Source: Cellulomonas chengniuliangii
GTDB lineage: Bacteria > Actinomycetota > Actinomycetes > Actinomycetales > Cellulomonadaceae
Direction of reading: 5' to 3'
Length of the DNA stretch: 64,000 nucleotides
NCBI RefSeq assembly: GCF_024508335.1
Contig: NZ_CP101988.1
Coordinates: 1 to 64,000 of the forward strand
Both the position numbers and the translations under genes were made by a program. This document shows positions 47,285-57,160 of the stretch, piece after piece. Numbering within the stretch: the first letter of the stretch is position 1; each line of letters opens with the position of its first letter. The notes under the pieces are model-generated. The model worked only from the letters and a program-made list of their open reading frames with translations, was not told the DNA's origin and searched no databases.

Positions 47285-48774
47285 GCCTCGGCGCCGTCCG
47301 CCCCCGGGGCCGCGGCCGCGGGCGCGTGCCGGTCGAGGAACTGGTACACCTCCGTGGAGTCGACCCCCGGGAACACCCCGGAGGGCAGCGCGGCGAGCAT
47401 GCTCGCGTGCGGGCGGGCGCTCGGCCAAGACTTCTCGGCCCATCGAAGCGTCAGCGCCTCGGGTGGCTGGCGGCAGCACGCCGGGTCTGGGCACCGCGAC
47501 ACCGCGCGCTCGGTGGTCTCCCGGCCCCGGAACCAGCGCACGTGCTGGAACGGCACCCCCACGGACACCGAGAACTCACCCTCGGGCGATCCCTGCACCC
47601 GTGACGTGCACCAGTACGTGCCCGACGACGTGTCGGTGTACTGGTAGTACGGGCTGAACCGGTCGGGGATGGCGAACACGGCCCACGCGGTCCACTTCTT
47701 GCACACCGGCTGGCCCTCGATGGCGCCCAGCGGGTCGGACGGGAAACGCACCCCGTCGTTCTCATAGGCCTTGTAGAGGGTGCCGCCCTCGTGCACCTTC
47801 ATGAAGTGCACGGGCACATCGAGGTGCCGGGTCGCGAGGTTGGTGAAGCGGTGCGCGGCCGTCTCGTAGGTGACCGCGAAGGCGTCTCGCAGATCCTCGA
47901 TGGAGATCCGGCGCTCCGCCTTGGCCTCGCGCAGCAGCGCCACGGCGCCGTCCTCGGGGAGCATCAGCGCCGCCGCGAGATAGTTCGCCTCGACCCGCTG
48001 GCGAAGGAAGTCGCCGTAGTCGCGCGGCTCGGAGTGCCCCAGCACGTGGCTGGCCAGCGCCTGCAGCAGCGGCGACCTGGGGTCGCTCGTCGACGTGAGC
48101 CCGTGCGGCAGGTAGATGCGCCCGTGCGCCAGGTCGGTCACCGACCGGGTGGAGTGTGGCAGGTCGTGCACGTAGTGGAGCGCGAAGCCCAGGTGGCCGG
48201 CGATGTCCGCGGTGGCACGCTGCGACAGCGGGCCGCCCTGGTGGTCGATGGCGCCCAGCAGCCGTCGCGCGTGGTCCTCGAGCTCGGGGAAGTAGTTGTC
48301 CTGGGCGCGCATGGTGTCGCGCAGCTCGGCGTTGGCGCGGCGCGCCTCCTCGGGGGTGGCGGCCTTCTCGGTGAGGAGCCGCTGGACCTCGGCCTGCAGG
48401 CGCACGAGGGCCTCGAGGGCGTCGCTCGGCAACGACCGGCCGACCTTGACCGTGGGCACGTGCAGCGACGCGAACAGGGGGCCGCGCTGAGCCCGCTCGA
48501 GCTCGACCTCGAGGGCGGCGCGACGGGTGGGCGGCTCGTCGCGCAGCAGCTCGGCGAGCGGGACGCCCAGGGCGGTGGCCACCTGCTGCAGCAGCGAGAG
48601 CTTGGGCTCGCGGTGGCCGTTCTCGAGCATGGACACCTGGGACGCGGCGCGCCCGATCGCGGCGCCGAGCTCGTCGAGGGTGAGCCCGCGCAGGGTGCGC
48701 AGATGGCGGATCCGACGGCCCAGGACGAGTGTGTCGAGCCCGTCCTCGGTGGCCTGCGGCGGCGTCGTCGTCAT
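47269..48774 (-). CDS. ramB: RamB-type regulator of acetate metabolism
   Basis: A transcription factor that in Corynebacterium represses aceA and aceB; here it is divergent from aceA, which supports the same role. The 501-residue protein has an XRE helix-turn-helix (about 18-75, [20 protein letters not shown]), an IrrE/ImmA-type region where the metalloprotease motif is degenerate (HVLGH at 243-247, lacking the Glu of HExxH), [16 protein letters not shown], and a C-terminal short-chain fatty-acid regulator domain with several cysteines (CPDPACC). The ATG at 48774 is chosen from the HTH position. Confidence 0.92.
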   Translation of the reverse strand: MTTTPPQATEDGLDTLVLGRRIRHLRTLRGLTLDELGAAIGRAASQVSMLENGHREPKLSLLQQVATALGVPLAELLRDEPPTRRAALEVELERAQRGPLFASLHVPTVKVGRSLPSDALEALVRLQAEVQRLLTEKAATPEEARRANAELRDTMRAQDNYFPELEDHARRLLGAIDHQGGPLSQRATADIAGHLGFALHYVHDLPHSTRSVTDLAHGRIYLPHGLTSTSDPRSPLLQALASHVLGHSEPRDYGDFLRQRVEANYLAAALMLPEDGAVALLREAKAERRISIEDLRDAFAVTYETAAHRFTNLATRHLDVPVHFMKVHEGGTLYKAYENDGVRFPSDPLGAIEGQPVCKKWTAWAVFAIPDRFSPYYQYTDTSSGTYWCTSRVQGSPEGEFSVSVGVPFQHVRWFRGRETTERAVSRCPDPACCRQPPEALTLRWAEKSWPSARPHASMLAALPSGVFPGVDSTEVYQFLDRHAPAAAAPGADGAEAQGRQ

Positions 48775-48800
48775 CGCTCCACGGTCCCAGGCGCCCTCCG

Positions 48801-48834
48801 CTTCTGTCGAGCAGAAGTATCCCGATTCTTCTGC
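48801..48834. promoter_or_regulatory. Three-half-site operator between ramB and aceA
   Basis: CTTCTG (48801-48806), CAGAAG (48812-48817) and CTTCTG (48828-48833) form two overlapping inverted repeats: CTTCTG-N5-CAGAAG and GCAGAAG-N10-CTTCTGC. The site is 27 bases from the ramB start and 78 from aceA. Binding by RamB is the natural guess. It differs from the Corynebacterium RamB consensus. Confidence 0.5.
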
Positions 48835-48911
48835 TTCATCCGGCGGTGAAGACGGCTTGTCCTTCCCTGAAAGTGGAGTCAACGGCATCGACCGAACTAC
48901 CGGAGGACATC

Positions 48912-50237
<1,326 letters not shown>

Positions 50238-50321
50238 GCCACGACTGCACTGACGCGCGACGCCCCGCGCCCCCGGGCGCCACCCAGCACGACCCCGAGC
50301 ACGACCCGAGAGGAGCACGTC

Positions 50322-51959
50322 ATGACCATCCTGGCCCCGGCCGCGAACCCGACGCTCGAGATCACCGGCCCCGCCGTCGTGGGCGGCGAGCAGGTCCTCA
50401 CGCCGGAGGCCCTCGACTTCGTCGCCGCGCTGCACGCCCGGTTCGCCGGGCCCCGCCACGACCTGCTGCTCGCCCGCCAGCGTCGGCGTGAGCGGTTCGC
50501 CAACGGCCTGGACCCCGACTTCCGGCCCGAGACGGCGCACATCCGTGCCGACCCGACCTGGCGCGTCGCCGGCCCTGGGCCGGGCCTCGAGGACCGCCGG
50601 GTCGAGATCACCGGGCCGACCGACCGCAAGATGACCGTCAACGCCCTGAACTCGGGCGCCAAGGTGTGGCTCGCCGACCTGGAGGACGCCACGTCGCCCA
50701 CCTGGGAGAACATCGTGGGCGGGCAGCACAGCCTGGCGAACGCGATCAGGGGCCGGGCTGACTTCACCGCCGAGGACGGCCGCGAGTACACGGTGGGGGA
50801 GACGACGCCCACCATCGTGATGCGCCCGCGCGGATGGCACCTGGCCGAGCGCCACGTGCAGCTGACCGACGGCGCCGGGCAGCGCTCCTCCGCGTCGGCG
50901 AGCCTGGTCGACGCCGGGCTGTACCTGTTCCACAACGCGCAGGCGCTGATCGACTCGGGGCGCGGCCCGTACCTGTACCTGCCGAAGCTCGAGGGGCACC
51001 TCGAGGCGCGGCTGTGGAACGAGGTGTTCCTGTTCACCGAGGACCGGCTCGGCATCCCGCGCGGCACGATCCGCGCGACGGTGCTCATCGAGACCATCAC
51101 CGCGGCTTTCGAGATGGAGGAGATCCTCTACGAGCTGCGCGAGCACTGCGCAGGGCTCAACGCGGGCCGGTGGGACTACATCTTCAGCATCATCAAGAAC
51201 TTCCGGTCCCGGGGCAGCCGGTTCGTGCTGCCCGACCGCGCCAAGGTCACGATGACGGTCCCGTTCATGCGCGCCTACACCGAGCTGCTCGTCGCGACCT
51301 GCCACCGGCGGGGGGCCCACGCCATCGGCGGCATGTCGGCGTTCATCCCCAACCGCCGCGACCCGGAGGTCACCGAGCGGGCGCTCGAGCAGGTCCGCGC
51401 CGACAAGGAGCGCGAGGCCGGCCAGGGCTACGACGGCACCTGGGTGGCCCATCCCGACCTGGTGCCCGTCGCGCGCGCCGTCTTCGACGAGGCCCTCGGC
51501 GAGCGGTCCGACCAGCGCCACCGGCTGCGCGAGGACGTGCGCGTCACCGCCGCCGAGCTGCTTGACGTCGCCTCGGCTGGAGGTGGCGAGCCGGGCGCGG
51601 TGACCGACGCCGGGCTCCGGGGGAACGTCTCGGTGGGCCTGCGGTATCTCGAGGCTTGGCTGCGCGGATCGGGGGCCGTCGCGATCGACAACCTCATGGA
51701 GGACGCCGCCACGGCGGAGATCTCCCGCTCGCAGATCTGGCAGTGGACGCACCAGGGCGTCGTCACCGCCGAGGGGACCGCCGTCACCCGCGGCCACGTC
51801 ACCGAGGTGCTGCGCGACGTCATCGGCTCGCTCCCGCGCTTCGAGGGAGACCGGTACGACGACGCCGCCGACCTGTTCGAGCAGGTGGCGCTCGCGGACG
51901 AGTACCCCACGTTCCTCACGGTCCCGGCGTACACGCAGTTCCTCGTCGCACGGCCGTGA
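50322..51959 (+). CDS. aceB: Malate synthase A
   Basis: Condenses glyoxylate with acetyl-CoA to malate, completing the glyoxylate shunt. The 545-residue protein has the TIM-barrel runs VWLADLEDATSPTWENI and GTIRATVLIETITAAFEMEEI, the malate synthase signature region REHCAGLNAGRWDYIFS and a C-terminal clamp domain. The length (540-550) fits the A form and not the longer G form. GAGAGGAG stands before the ATG. Two hairpins follow the stop codon. Confidence 0.97.
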   Translation: MTILAPAANPTLEITGPAVVGGEQVLTPEALDFVAALHARFAGPRHDLLLARQRRRERFANGLDPDFRPETAHIRADPTWRVAGPGPGLEDRRVEITGPTDRKMTVNALNSGAKVWLADLEDATSPTWENIVGGQHSLANAIRGRADFTAEDGREYTVGETTPTIVMRPRGWHLAERHVQLTDGAGQRSSASASLVDAGLYLFHNAQALIDSGRGPYLYLPKLEGHLEARLWNEVFLFTEDRLGIPRGTIRATVLIETITAAFEMEEILYELREHCAGLNAGRWDYIFSIIKNFRSRGSRFVLPDRAKVTMTVPFMRAYTELLVATCHRRGAHAIGGMSAFIPNRRDPEVTERALEQVRADKEREAGQGYDGTWVAHPDLVPVARAVFDEALGERSDQRHRLREDVRVTAAELLDVASAGGGEPGAVTDAGLRGNVSVGLRYLEAWLRGSGAVAIDNLMEDAATAEISRSQIWQWTHQGVVTAEGTAVTRGHVTEVLRDVIGSLPRFEGDRYDDAADLFEQVALADEYPTFLTVPAYTQFLVARP

Positions 51960-52026
51960 TCCCGCGGGCGTGACCGCCGGCGCCGCGGGATGGCTGGCGC
52001 CGTCCCCCGATGGTGGGGACGGCGCC
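51959..52026 (+). terminator. Terminator pair after aceB
   Basis: A 9-bp stem ATCCCGCGG/CCGCGGGAT (51959-51967 with 51983-51991), followed by a perfect 12-bp stem (51996-52007 with 52015-52026). Confidence 0.75.
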
Positions 52027-52045
52027 ACGCGGCCAGGATGAGGGC

Positions 52046-52822
52046 ATGGCCGACATCCGCCCCGTCCTGGTCACCGGTGGAACCGGGAATCTCGGCCGCG
52101 CGGTGGTCCGCACGCTGGTCGACGCCGCGGTGCCCACCCGGGTGCTGAGCCGCCGGCCCGCGTCGCCGCACGTCCCGGAGCCGGTGCAGTGGGCCATCGG
52201 CGACCTGCTCACCGGCGAGGGCCTGGACGACGCGCTCGCGGACGTGTCGGCGGTGGTCAACTGCGCCACCGACCCCCGCCAGCGGCGCGACGTCGAGGCG
52301 ACCACCCGGCTGCTGATCGCGGCCCGGGCGGCGCGGGTCCCGCACCTGGTGCACATCTCTATCGTCGGCGTCGACACGGTGCCGTACCCCTACTACGCGG
52401 TGAAGCGGCAGGTCGAGGACCTCATCGAGCACGGCGGAGTGCCGTGGACGATCCTGCGGGCCACCCAGTTCCACGACTTCGTGGACACGGTGCTGGGCAT
52501 GCTCACCGTCGGGCCGGTGACCGTGATCCCGGCGGGGATGCAGGACCAGCCCGTGGACGTGCGCGAGGTCGCCGCCCGACTGGTCGAGCTCGCGGCTGCC
52601 GGGCCGTCGGGCCGGGCCACGGACATGGGCGGCCCCGAGGTGCTGGAGCTCGCCGAGCTCGTCCGTCAGCGCGACGCGGCGCTCGGGCGGCGTGGCGTGG
52701 TGTGGGCGGCGCCCCTGCCGGGGGCCACCGCGGCCGCGTTCCGTGCGGGCGGCCACCTGACGCCAGAGCACGCCGACGGCCGGATCACCTACGCGCAGCA
52801 CCTCGCGCGGCGCAGGGCGTGA
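52046..52822 (+). CDS. NAD(P)-binding NmrA/SDR-type protein
   Basis: The 258-residue protein has the atypical SDR fold, with the dinucleotide motif VTGGTGNLGRAVV near the N-terminus, HISIVGVDTVPYPYYAVKRQVEDLI (the YxxxK-like position) and WTILRATQFHDFV. Members act as redox sensors or reductases on unknown substrates. The ATG at 52046 is chosen because the Rossmann strand starts just after. It ends directly before the attenuator-like region of the methionine aminopeptidase gene. Confidence 0.85.
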   Translation: MADIRPVLVTGGTGNLGRAVVRTLVDAAVPTRVLSRRPASPHVPEPVQWAIGDLLTGEGLDDALADVSAVVNCATDPRQRRDVEATTRLLIAARAARVPHLVHISIVGVDTVPYPYYAVKRQVEDLIEHGGVPWTILRATQFHDFVDTVLGMLTVGPVTVIPAGMQDQPVDVREVAARLVELAAAGPSGRATDMGGPEVLELAELVRQRDAALGRRGVVWAAPLPGATAAAFRAGGHLTPEHADGRITYAQHLARRRA

Positions 52823-52831
52823 ACTTCTCGG

Positions 52832-52869
52832 AAAAACCTCTGGACCATCCCAGGCGCCAGTCGTAGCGT
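52832..52869 (+). promoter_or_regulatory. Promoter of the leader-peptide/map unit
   Basis: The -35 TGGACC (52841-52846) and -10 TAGCGT (52864-52869) are 17 bases apart. AAAAA (52832-52836) lies 4 bases upstream of the -35, the place where WhiB7-type activators need an AT-rich block. WhiB7 control is an inference. Confidence 0.5.
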
Positions 52870-52900
52870 CGAGTCACACGGGAGAGGAGGTGGTCCTGAA

Positions 52901-52939
52901 GTGAATTCTCTTCGGACGCGTGAGGTGACTGTCCGCTAG
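52901..52939 (+). CDS. Putative 12-residue leader peptide
   Basis: A short reading frame, GTG to TAG, encoding MNSLRTREVTVR. It has one of the best ribosome binding sites in the window (GGAGAGGAGGTGG at 52881-52893, 7 bases before the GTG) and begins about 25 bases after the expected transcription start. Its codons contain the first two of four mutually complementary RNA segments. Features like these mark regulatory leader peptides on which a stalled ribosome changes mRNA folding. It precedes a methionine aminopeptidase gene by 252 bases. Confidence 0.65.
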   Translation: MNSLRTREVTVR

Positions 52940-53096
52940 TCGCCCGATCAGTCGGACGGATTGCTTGGTCCGCCCGCTGGCCCGCCGGTTCACCGGCCGG
53001 GCGGCGAGCGAATCTCCGGCAGTCACCGCAGCCCGTGGGAGCCGCGACCTCGTCCTTCGCGGCAGGGCCCCGTCAGGGGTTCCAGCCCACGGGCTG
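52913..53096 (+). promoter_or_regulatory. Attenuator-like structured leader RNA
   Basis: Four segments can pair alternately: 1 CGGAC (52913-52917), 2 GTCCG (52931-52935), 3 CGGAC (52953-52957), 4 GTCCG (52968-52972). Segment 4 overlaps the left arm of a GC-rich hairpin, CCGCCC (52970-52975) with GGGCGG (52999-53004), which has an inner GCCGG-TTCA-CCGGC. A three-way-junction-like fold follows: outer stem 53029-53039 with 53086-53096, inner stems 53041-53047 with 53057-53063 and 53068-53071 with 53076-53079. Deduced by eye from complementarity only. Confidence 0.5.
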
Positions 53097-53191
53097 TTCC
53101 CTGCCCGGGAACGGCGCGGCCCGGAGGGGCGGATCGTCGGGCACGGGCGCTGGCGGTCTCCTCGCGCCGCGGAGAGCGAGAGGATGGGGTC

Positions 53192-53959
53192 ATGCCTCAG
53201 CTCAAGACTCCCGCCGAGATCACCGCGATGCGCCCCGCGGGCAAGTTCGTCGCCCGCGTGCTCACGTCGCTGCGCGACGCCGCGAAGGTGGGCGTGAGCC
53301 TGCGCGACCTGGACTCCCATGCGCACCGGCTCATCGACGAGGCGGGCGCCCACTCGGTGTACCTCGGCTACCACCCGTCCTTCGGCGCGATCCCGTATCC
53401 CGGGGTGCTGTGCACGTCGGTCAACGACGCCGCCCTGCACGGCCTGCCCTCCGACTACGTGCTGGCGGACGGCGACGTGCTGAGCATCGACTTCGCGGCG
53501 CAGGTGCAGGGCTGGGTCGCGGACTCCGCGATCACGTTCCAGATCGGCACCCCGGACCCGGCGGCCACCGCGCTGATCGGGGCCACCGAGCGGGCCTTGG
53601 CGGCGGGGATCGCGGCGGCGCGCCCGGGCAATCGGATGGGCGACATCTCCGCGGCCATCGGCGCCGTGGGCAGGGCGGCCGGGTACGGCATCAACGCCGA
53701 CTTCGGCGGCCACGGCGTCGGCCGCACGATGCACGAGGACCCGCACGTCCCCAACCTCGGGCGCCCGGGCAGCGGCATGCGGCTCAAGCCCGGCCTGGTG
53801 ATCGCCATCGAGCCGTGGTTCATGGCAGGCGGTGACGAGTACGTCATCGACTCCGACGGGTGGACGATCCGCACCGCCGACGGGTCCCTCGCCGCCCACG
53901 CCGAGCACACCATCGCCATCACCAACCACGGCCCCGTGGTGCTGACCGCCCGCGACTGA
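53192..53959 (+). CDS. map: Methionine aminopeptidase type I
   Basis: Removes the starting methionine from new proteins. The 255-residue protein has the full set of metal and active-site residues: H83, D100, D111, H174 (in GHGVGRTMHEDP), E207 (in AIEPWF) and E238 (in AEHTIAI). It lacks the N-terminal SH3-binding extension of MapB-type proteins. A housekeeping map normally lies in the ribosomal-protein/adk region, so this may be a second copy; that region is not in the window. GAGAGGA precedes the ATG. An unusually long structured leader lies upstream. Confidence 0.94.
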   Translation: MPQLKTPAEITAMRPAGKFVARVLTSLRDAAKVGVSLRDLDSHAHRLIDEAGAHSVYLGYHPSFGAIPYPGVLCTSVNDAALHGLPSDYVLADGDVLSIDFAAQVQGWVADSAITFQIGTPDPAATALIGATERALAAGIAAARPGNRMGDISAAIGAVGRAAGYGINADFGGHGVGRTMHEDPHVPNLGRPGSGMRLKPGLVIAIEPWFMAGGDEYVIDSDGWTIRTADGSLAAHAEHTIAITNHGPVVLTARD

Positions 53960-53964
53960 TCGGC

Positions 53965-53983
53965 GCGCCGGCGAGCCCGGCGC
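53965..53983. terminator. Short hairpin between convergent genes
   Basis: A 7-bp stem GCGCCGG/CCGGCGC with a 5-base loop, 6 bases past the map stop codon. Confidence 0.45.
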
Positions 53984-54002
53984 CCGGCGCGAGCGGCGTC
54001 TC

Positions 54003-54239
54003 TCAGGGCGTGTAGAAGCCCGGCGCGCTGCCGATGCTGGCCGCGGGGAGCGGGTACACGTGGTGCTCGAGCACCGAGCCGTCGGTGTCCTGGACCTCAT
54101 GGGACCCGCCGAGCTCGATCGCGATCGCGCGGCCGGCGGCCCGTGCCGCGGCGAAGCTGCTGTGGGCCACTCCCTGGTGCAGCCCGTCGACCATGTTGCG
54201 CCACGTCGGCGCCTCGTAGACCGTGCGTACCTGGATCAC
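54003..54239 (-). CDS. Small hypothetical protein
   Basis: A 78-residue protein starting MIQVRTVYEAPTWRNMVDGL from a GTG. It has a helical middle (HSSFAAARAAGRAIAIELGG) and a beta-like tail (TDGSVLEHHVYPLP). The layout is like small DUF2188-type proteins, but this is weak. No membrane segment is seen. It converges with map; the function is unknown. Confidence 0.5.
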   Translation of the reverse strand: MIQVRTVYEAPTWRNMVDGLHQGVAHSSFAAARAAGRAIAIELGGSHEVQDTDGSVLEHHVYPLPAASIGSAPGFYTP

Positions 54240-54317
54240 TCGTGCCCCCCGGTCCGTGGGGACCGCGTCGTCCCCGGGCGTTCATCTTCACCCTCGTCCC
54301 ACGTGTCCGCCACCGGG

Positions 54318-55199
54318 TCACGGGAGGCCGAGCAACCGCTCCCACGAGGCCGGGTTGGCGGCCAGCCACGCGGCGAAGGTCTGCGCGTGGTGGCCGGTGA
54401 GCCGCTGGACGGCGGAGGACACGACCTCGAGCTCGCCCGCCGCGATCGACGTGTACGAGGTGACCCACCCGTCGACCTCGAACTGCGGCGCGCCGAAGGA
54501 GGCACGGGAGGCGTAGGCCTCGTCGATCGTCTCGGGCGCGTAGGCGATGGACCGGCCGCTGGCGCGGGACATCTGGGCGGCTGCCTCCGCCAGGGAGATG
54601 GCCTCGGGGCCGGTGAGGTCGTACACCTGGTCGGTGTCGATGTCCGGGCGGGCGTCCAGCAGCACCGCGGCGGCGGCGTCTGCCACGTCGTCGTGCGCGA
54701 CGCACCCGACCCTGCCGTCCCCAGCAGGCCCGCGGATCAGGCCGTCGTCGCCCACCAGCGCGGGCAGCATCGCGTCGTAGAGGTTGTCCCGCAGGAACGT
54801 GCTGCGCAGGCCGGTCTCGAGGATGTGCTGCTCGGTGGCCCAGTGGTCGCGCGCGAAGGTGAACGTCGCGTCGGGAGCGGCGCCCACGAACGAGACGTAC
54901 ACGATGCGGCTCACCCCGGCGGCCACCGCGCCGTCGATCGCCGAGGCATGCTGGGCGACCCGGTTGGGCGCCTCCCGTCCCGAGACCAGGAACAGCGTGT
55001 CGACGCCGCTCAGCGCGGCCCGCAGGGTCGCGGGGTGGTCGTACCCCTCGATCATCGCGATCTGCGCCCCGGGGAGGTCGGGAGCGTGCGCGGGGGAGCG
55101 GACCAGCAGCCGCTGCTCGGCGCCGGCGGCCGCCAGGCGCTCCGCGACCCGCCCGCCCAGCAGCCCACTCGCCCCGGTGATGCCGAAGACAGTCGCCAT
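54318..55199 (-). CDS. NmrA-like NAD(P)H-dependent oxidoreductase (quinone-reductase-like)
   Basis: The 293-residue protein has the motif FGITGASGLLGGRVAERL, RIVYVSFVGAAPDATFTFARDHWATE and FLRDNLYDAMLPAL, typical of the QorB/NmrA group of atypical SDR proteins that reduce quinones or sense NADPH. The ATG at 55199 is chosen because the dinucleotide motif follows directly; no strong ribosome binding site is visible. It is transcribed alone. Confidence 0.85.
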   Translation of the reverse strand: MATVFGITGASGLLGGRVAERLAAAGAEQRLLVRSPAHAPDLPGAQIAMIEGYDHPATLRAALSGVDTLFLVSGREAPNRVAQHASAIDGAVAAGVSRIVYVSFVGAAPDATFTFARDHWATEQHILETGLRSTFLRDNLYDAMLPALVGDDGLIRGPAGDGRVGCVAHDDVADAAAAVLLDARPDIDTDQVYDLTGPEAISLAEAAAQMSRASGRSIAYAPETIDEAYASRASFGAPQFEVDGWVTSYTSIAAGELEVVSSAVQRLTGHHAQTFAAWLAANPASWERLLGLP

Positions 55200-55346
55200 C
55201 TGCCGAAAGTACGCAACGTGCTCGGGGTGGGCCACCGGGCCAGGCGGCGACGAGCGGCGCGCGCCGCCGGGGGGCGAGGTCAGACGTCCGGCGGGCGTCA
55301 CGTGAACTCCCGGGCGCGGCGGTGATCCGTCGGTGATGATGGACGC

Positions 55347-55880
55347 GTGAGCATCCCGTTCCGGATCATGACGGTCTGCACCGGCAACATCTGTCGGTCG
55401 CCCATGGCGGAGGTCGTGCTGCGGAAGCGGCTCGACGAAGCCGGCCTCGGCGGCAGGGTGGTGGTGGAGTCCACCGGCATCAGCGACGAGGAGCACGGGA
55501 ACCCCATCGACCGCCGCGCCGCCGCCGTGCTGTCCGCCCACGGCTATGAGGCGCCGAACCGCCACGCCCGCCAGGTCAACGCCGCCGACCTGCGCGAACA
55601 GGACCTCGTCCTGGCGATGACCGCTGTGCACGAGCGGGCGCTGCGCAGGCTCGCCGGGGCCAGCGACGTCGCGCGCCGGATCCACCGCTACCGGGAGTTC
55701 GACCCGACCGTCTCGCCCCAGGCCCCCGACCGGGAGCTCGACGTGGCCGACCCCTGGTACGGCGACATGCGCGGGTTCGAGGAGTGCCTCGCGACGATCG
55801 AGGCGGCCGCCGGCGCCATCGTCGCCCACGTGCGCGACGAGGTCGCCGCGCGGACCGTCCCCACCGGACGCCCTGACTGA
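55347..55880 (+). CDS. Low-molecular-weight protein tyrosine phosphatase
   Basis: The 177-residue protein has the active-site loop VCTGNICRSPMAE (C11, R17) and the general-acid loop VADPWYGD. Homologues dephosphorylate tyrosine on kinases or host proteins. The GTG at 55347 is preceded by GATGGACGC. The gene lies in a run of same-direction genes, but 60 bases before the aminotransferase gene, so co-transcription is possible. Confidence 0.93.
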   Translation: MSIPFRIMTVCTGNICRSPMAEVVLRKRLDEAGLGGRVVVESTGISDEEHGNPIDRRAAAVLSAHGYEAPNRHARQVNAADLREQDLVLAMTAVHERALRRLAGASDVARRIHRYREFDPTVSPQAPDRELDVADPWYGDMRGFEECLATIEAAAGAIVAHVRDEVAARTVPTGRPD

Positions 55881-55940
55881 GATCCGCCCCGCTTCGCCCA
55901 GGCACTGGGGCCGGACCGCTGGGAGCGGCAGGATGGCGGC

Positions 55941-57101
55941 ATGAAGGTCTCTCGCCGGTCCCAGGTCCCCGCGTTCGCCGTGATGGAGATCATCGCGGCC
56001 GCCAACGCCCGCCGAGCCGCCGGCCGGCCCGTCATCAACCTATGCGCCGGCGAGCCGTCCACCGGCGCCTCCGACGTGGTGCGGGACCGCGCCGAGCAGA
56101 TGCTGCGGACCGGGAGCCTGGGCTACACCGAGTCGCTCGGCGCGCCCGCCCTGCGCGCCGAGATCGCCCGGCACTACGGCCGCTGGTACGGCCTCGACAT
56201 CGACCCGGAGCAAGTCGCGGTCACCACCGGGTCCTCCGGCGGGTTCCTCGTGGCCTTTCTCGCGGCGTTCGACGTGGGGGACCGGGTCGCCCTGGCACGT
56301 CCCGGGTACCCGGCGTACAAGAACATCCTCACGTCGCTGGGCTGCGAGGTCGTCGAGCTGCCCTGCGGGCCGGCCACGCGCTACCAGCCGACCATCGCGC
56401 AGCTCGAGGCCCTCGACGAGCCGATCAGCGGGCTCGTCGTCGCCAGCCCCGCCAACCCCACCGGCACGATGATCGAGGCCGACGCCCTCGGCGAGCTCGC
56501 CACCTGGTGCGCGCACCACGGCGTCCGCCTGATCAGCGACGAGATCTACCACGGCATCACCTACGCCGAGGCACAGGTCGCCACCGCCGCGCAGTACCGC
56601 GACCAGGGCGCCGTGGTCGTCAACTCCTTCTCCAAGTACTGGGCGATGACGGGGTGGCGGCTCGGCTGGCTCGTGCTGCCGGACGACCTGCTGGCGCCCG
56701 CCGACGCGCTCGCCTCCAACGTGTCGCTGTGCCCGCCGGCGCTCGCCCAGCACGCCGGCATCGCCGCCTTCAGCCCCGAGGGCTATGCCGCCGCGCAGGT
56801 CAACGTCGACCGGTACGCCGCCGCCCGGTCGCTGCTGCTGTCCCGCCTGCCCGAGCTCGGCTGGACCCGCGTCGCCCCCGCCGACGGCGCGTTCTACCTG
56901 TACGCCGACATCTCCGACTCGGGGTTGGACGCGGTCACCTGGTGCGCGCGCCTGCTCGACGAGGCCGACGTCGCCCTCACCCCTGGCACGGACTTCGACG
57001 GGGTCGACGGGCACGACTGGGTGCGTCTGTCCTTCGCCTCGTCGGCCGAGGTGGTGTCCGAGGCCGTCGACCGGATCGTGGCGTGGCAGCGGAGCCTCTG
57101 A
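55941..57101 (+). CDS. PLP-dependent aminotransferase, class I/II
   Basis: The 386-residue protein has the fold-type I features CAGEPSTGASDVV, ARPGYPAYKNIL, VASPANPTGTMI, the SDEIYHGI loop and the PLP lysine K232 in NSFSKYWAMTGWRLGW. It is close to aspartate or branched-chain-type transaminases; the exact substrate cannot be told. The ATG at 55941 follows GGAGCGGCAGG. Confidence 0.93.
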   Translation: MKVSRRSQVPAFAVMEIIAAANARRAAGRPVINLCAGEPSTGASDVVRDRAEQMLRTGSLGYTESLGAPALRAEIARHYGRWYGLDIDPEQVAVTTGSSGGFLVAFLAAFDVGDRVALARPGYPAYKNILTSLGCEVVELPCGPATRYQPTIAQLEALDEPISGLVVASPANPTGTMIEADALGELATWCAHHGVRLISDEIYHGITYAEAQVATAAQYRDQGAVVVNSFSKYWAMTGWRLGWLVLPDDLLAPADALASNVSLCPPALAQHAGIAAFSPEGYAAAQVNVDRYAAARSLLLSRLPELGWTRVAPADGAFYLYADISDSGLDAVTWCARLLDEADVALTPGTDFDGVDGHDWVRLSFASSAEVVSEAVDRIVAWQRSL

Positions 57102-57160
57102 CCACCGGCTCCGGCGCCGTCCGAAACGCCAGGTTTACGTGCGACCCCTAGTCTCCGAAC

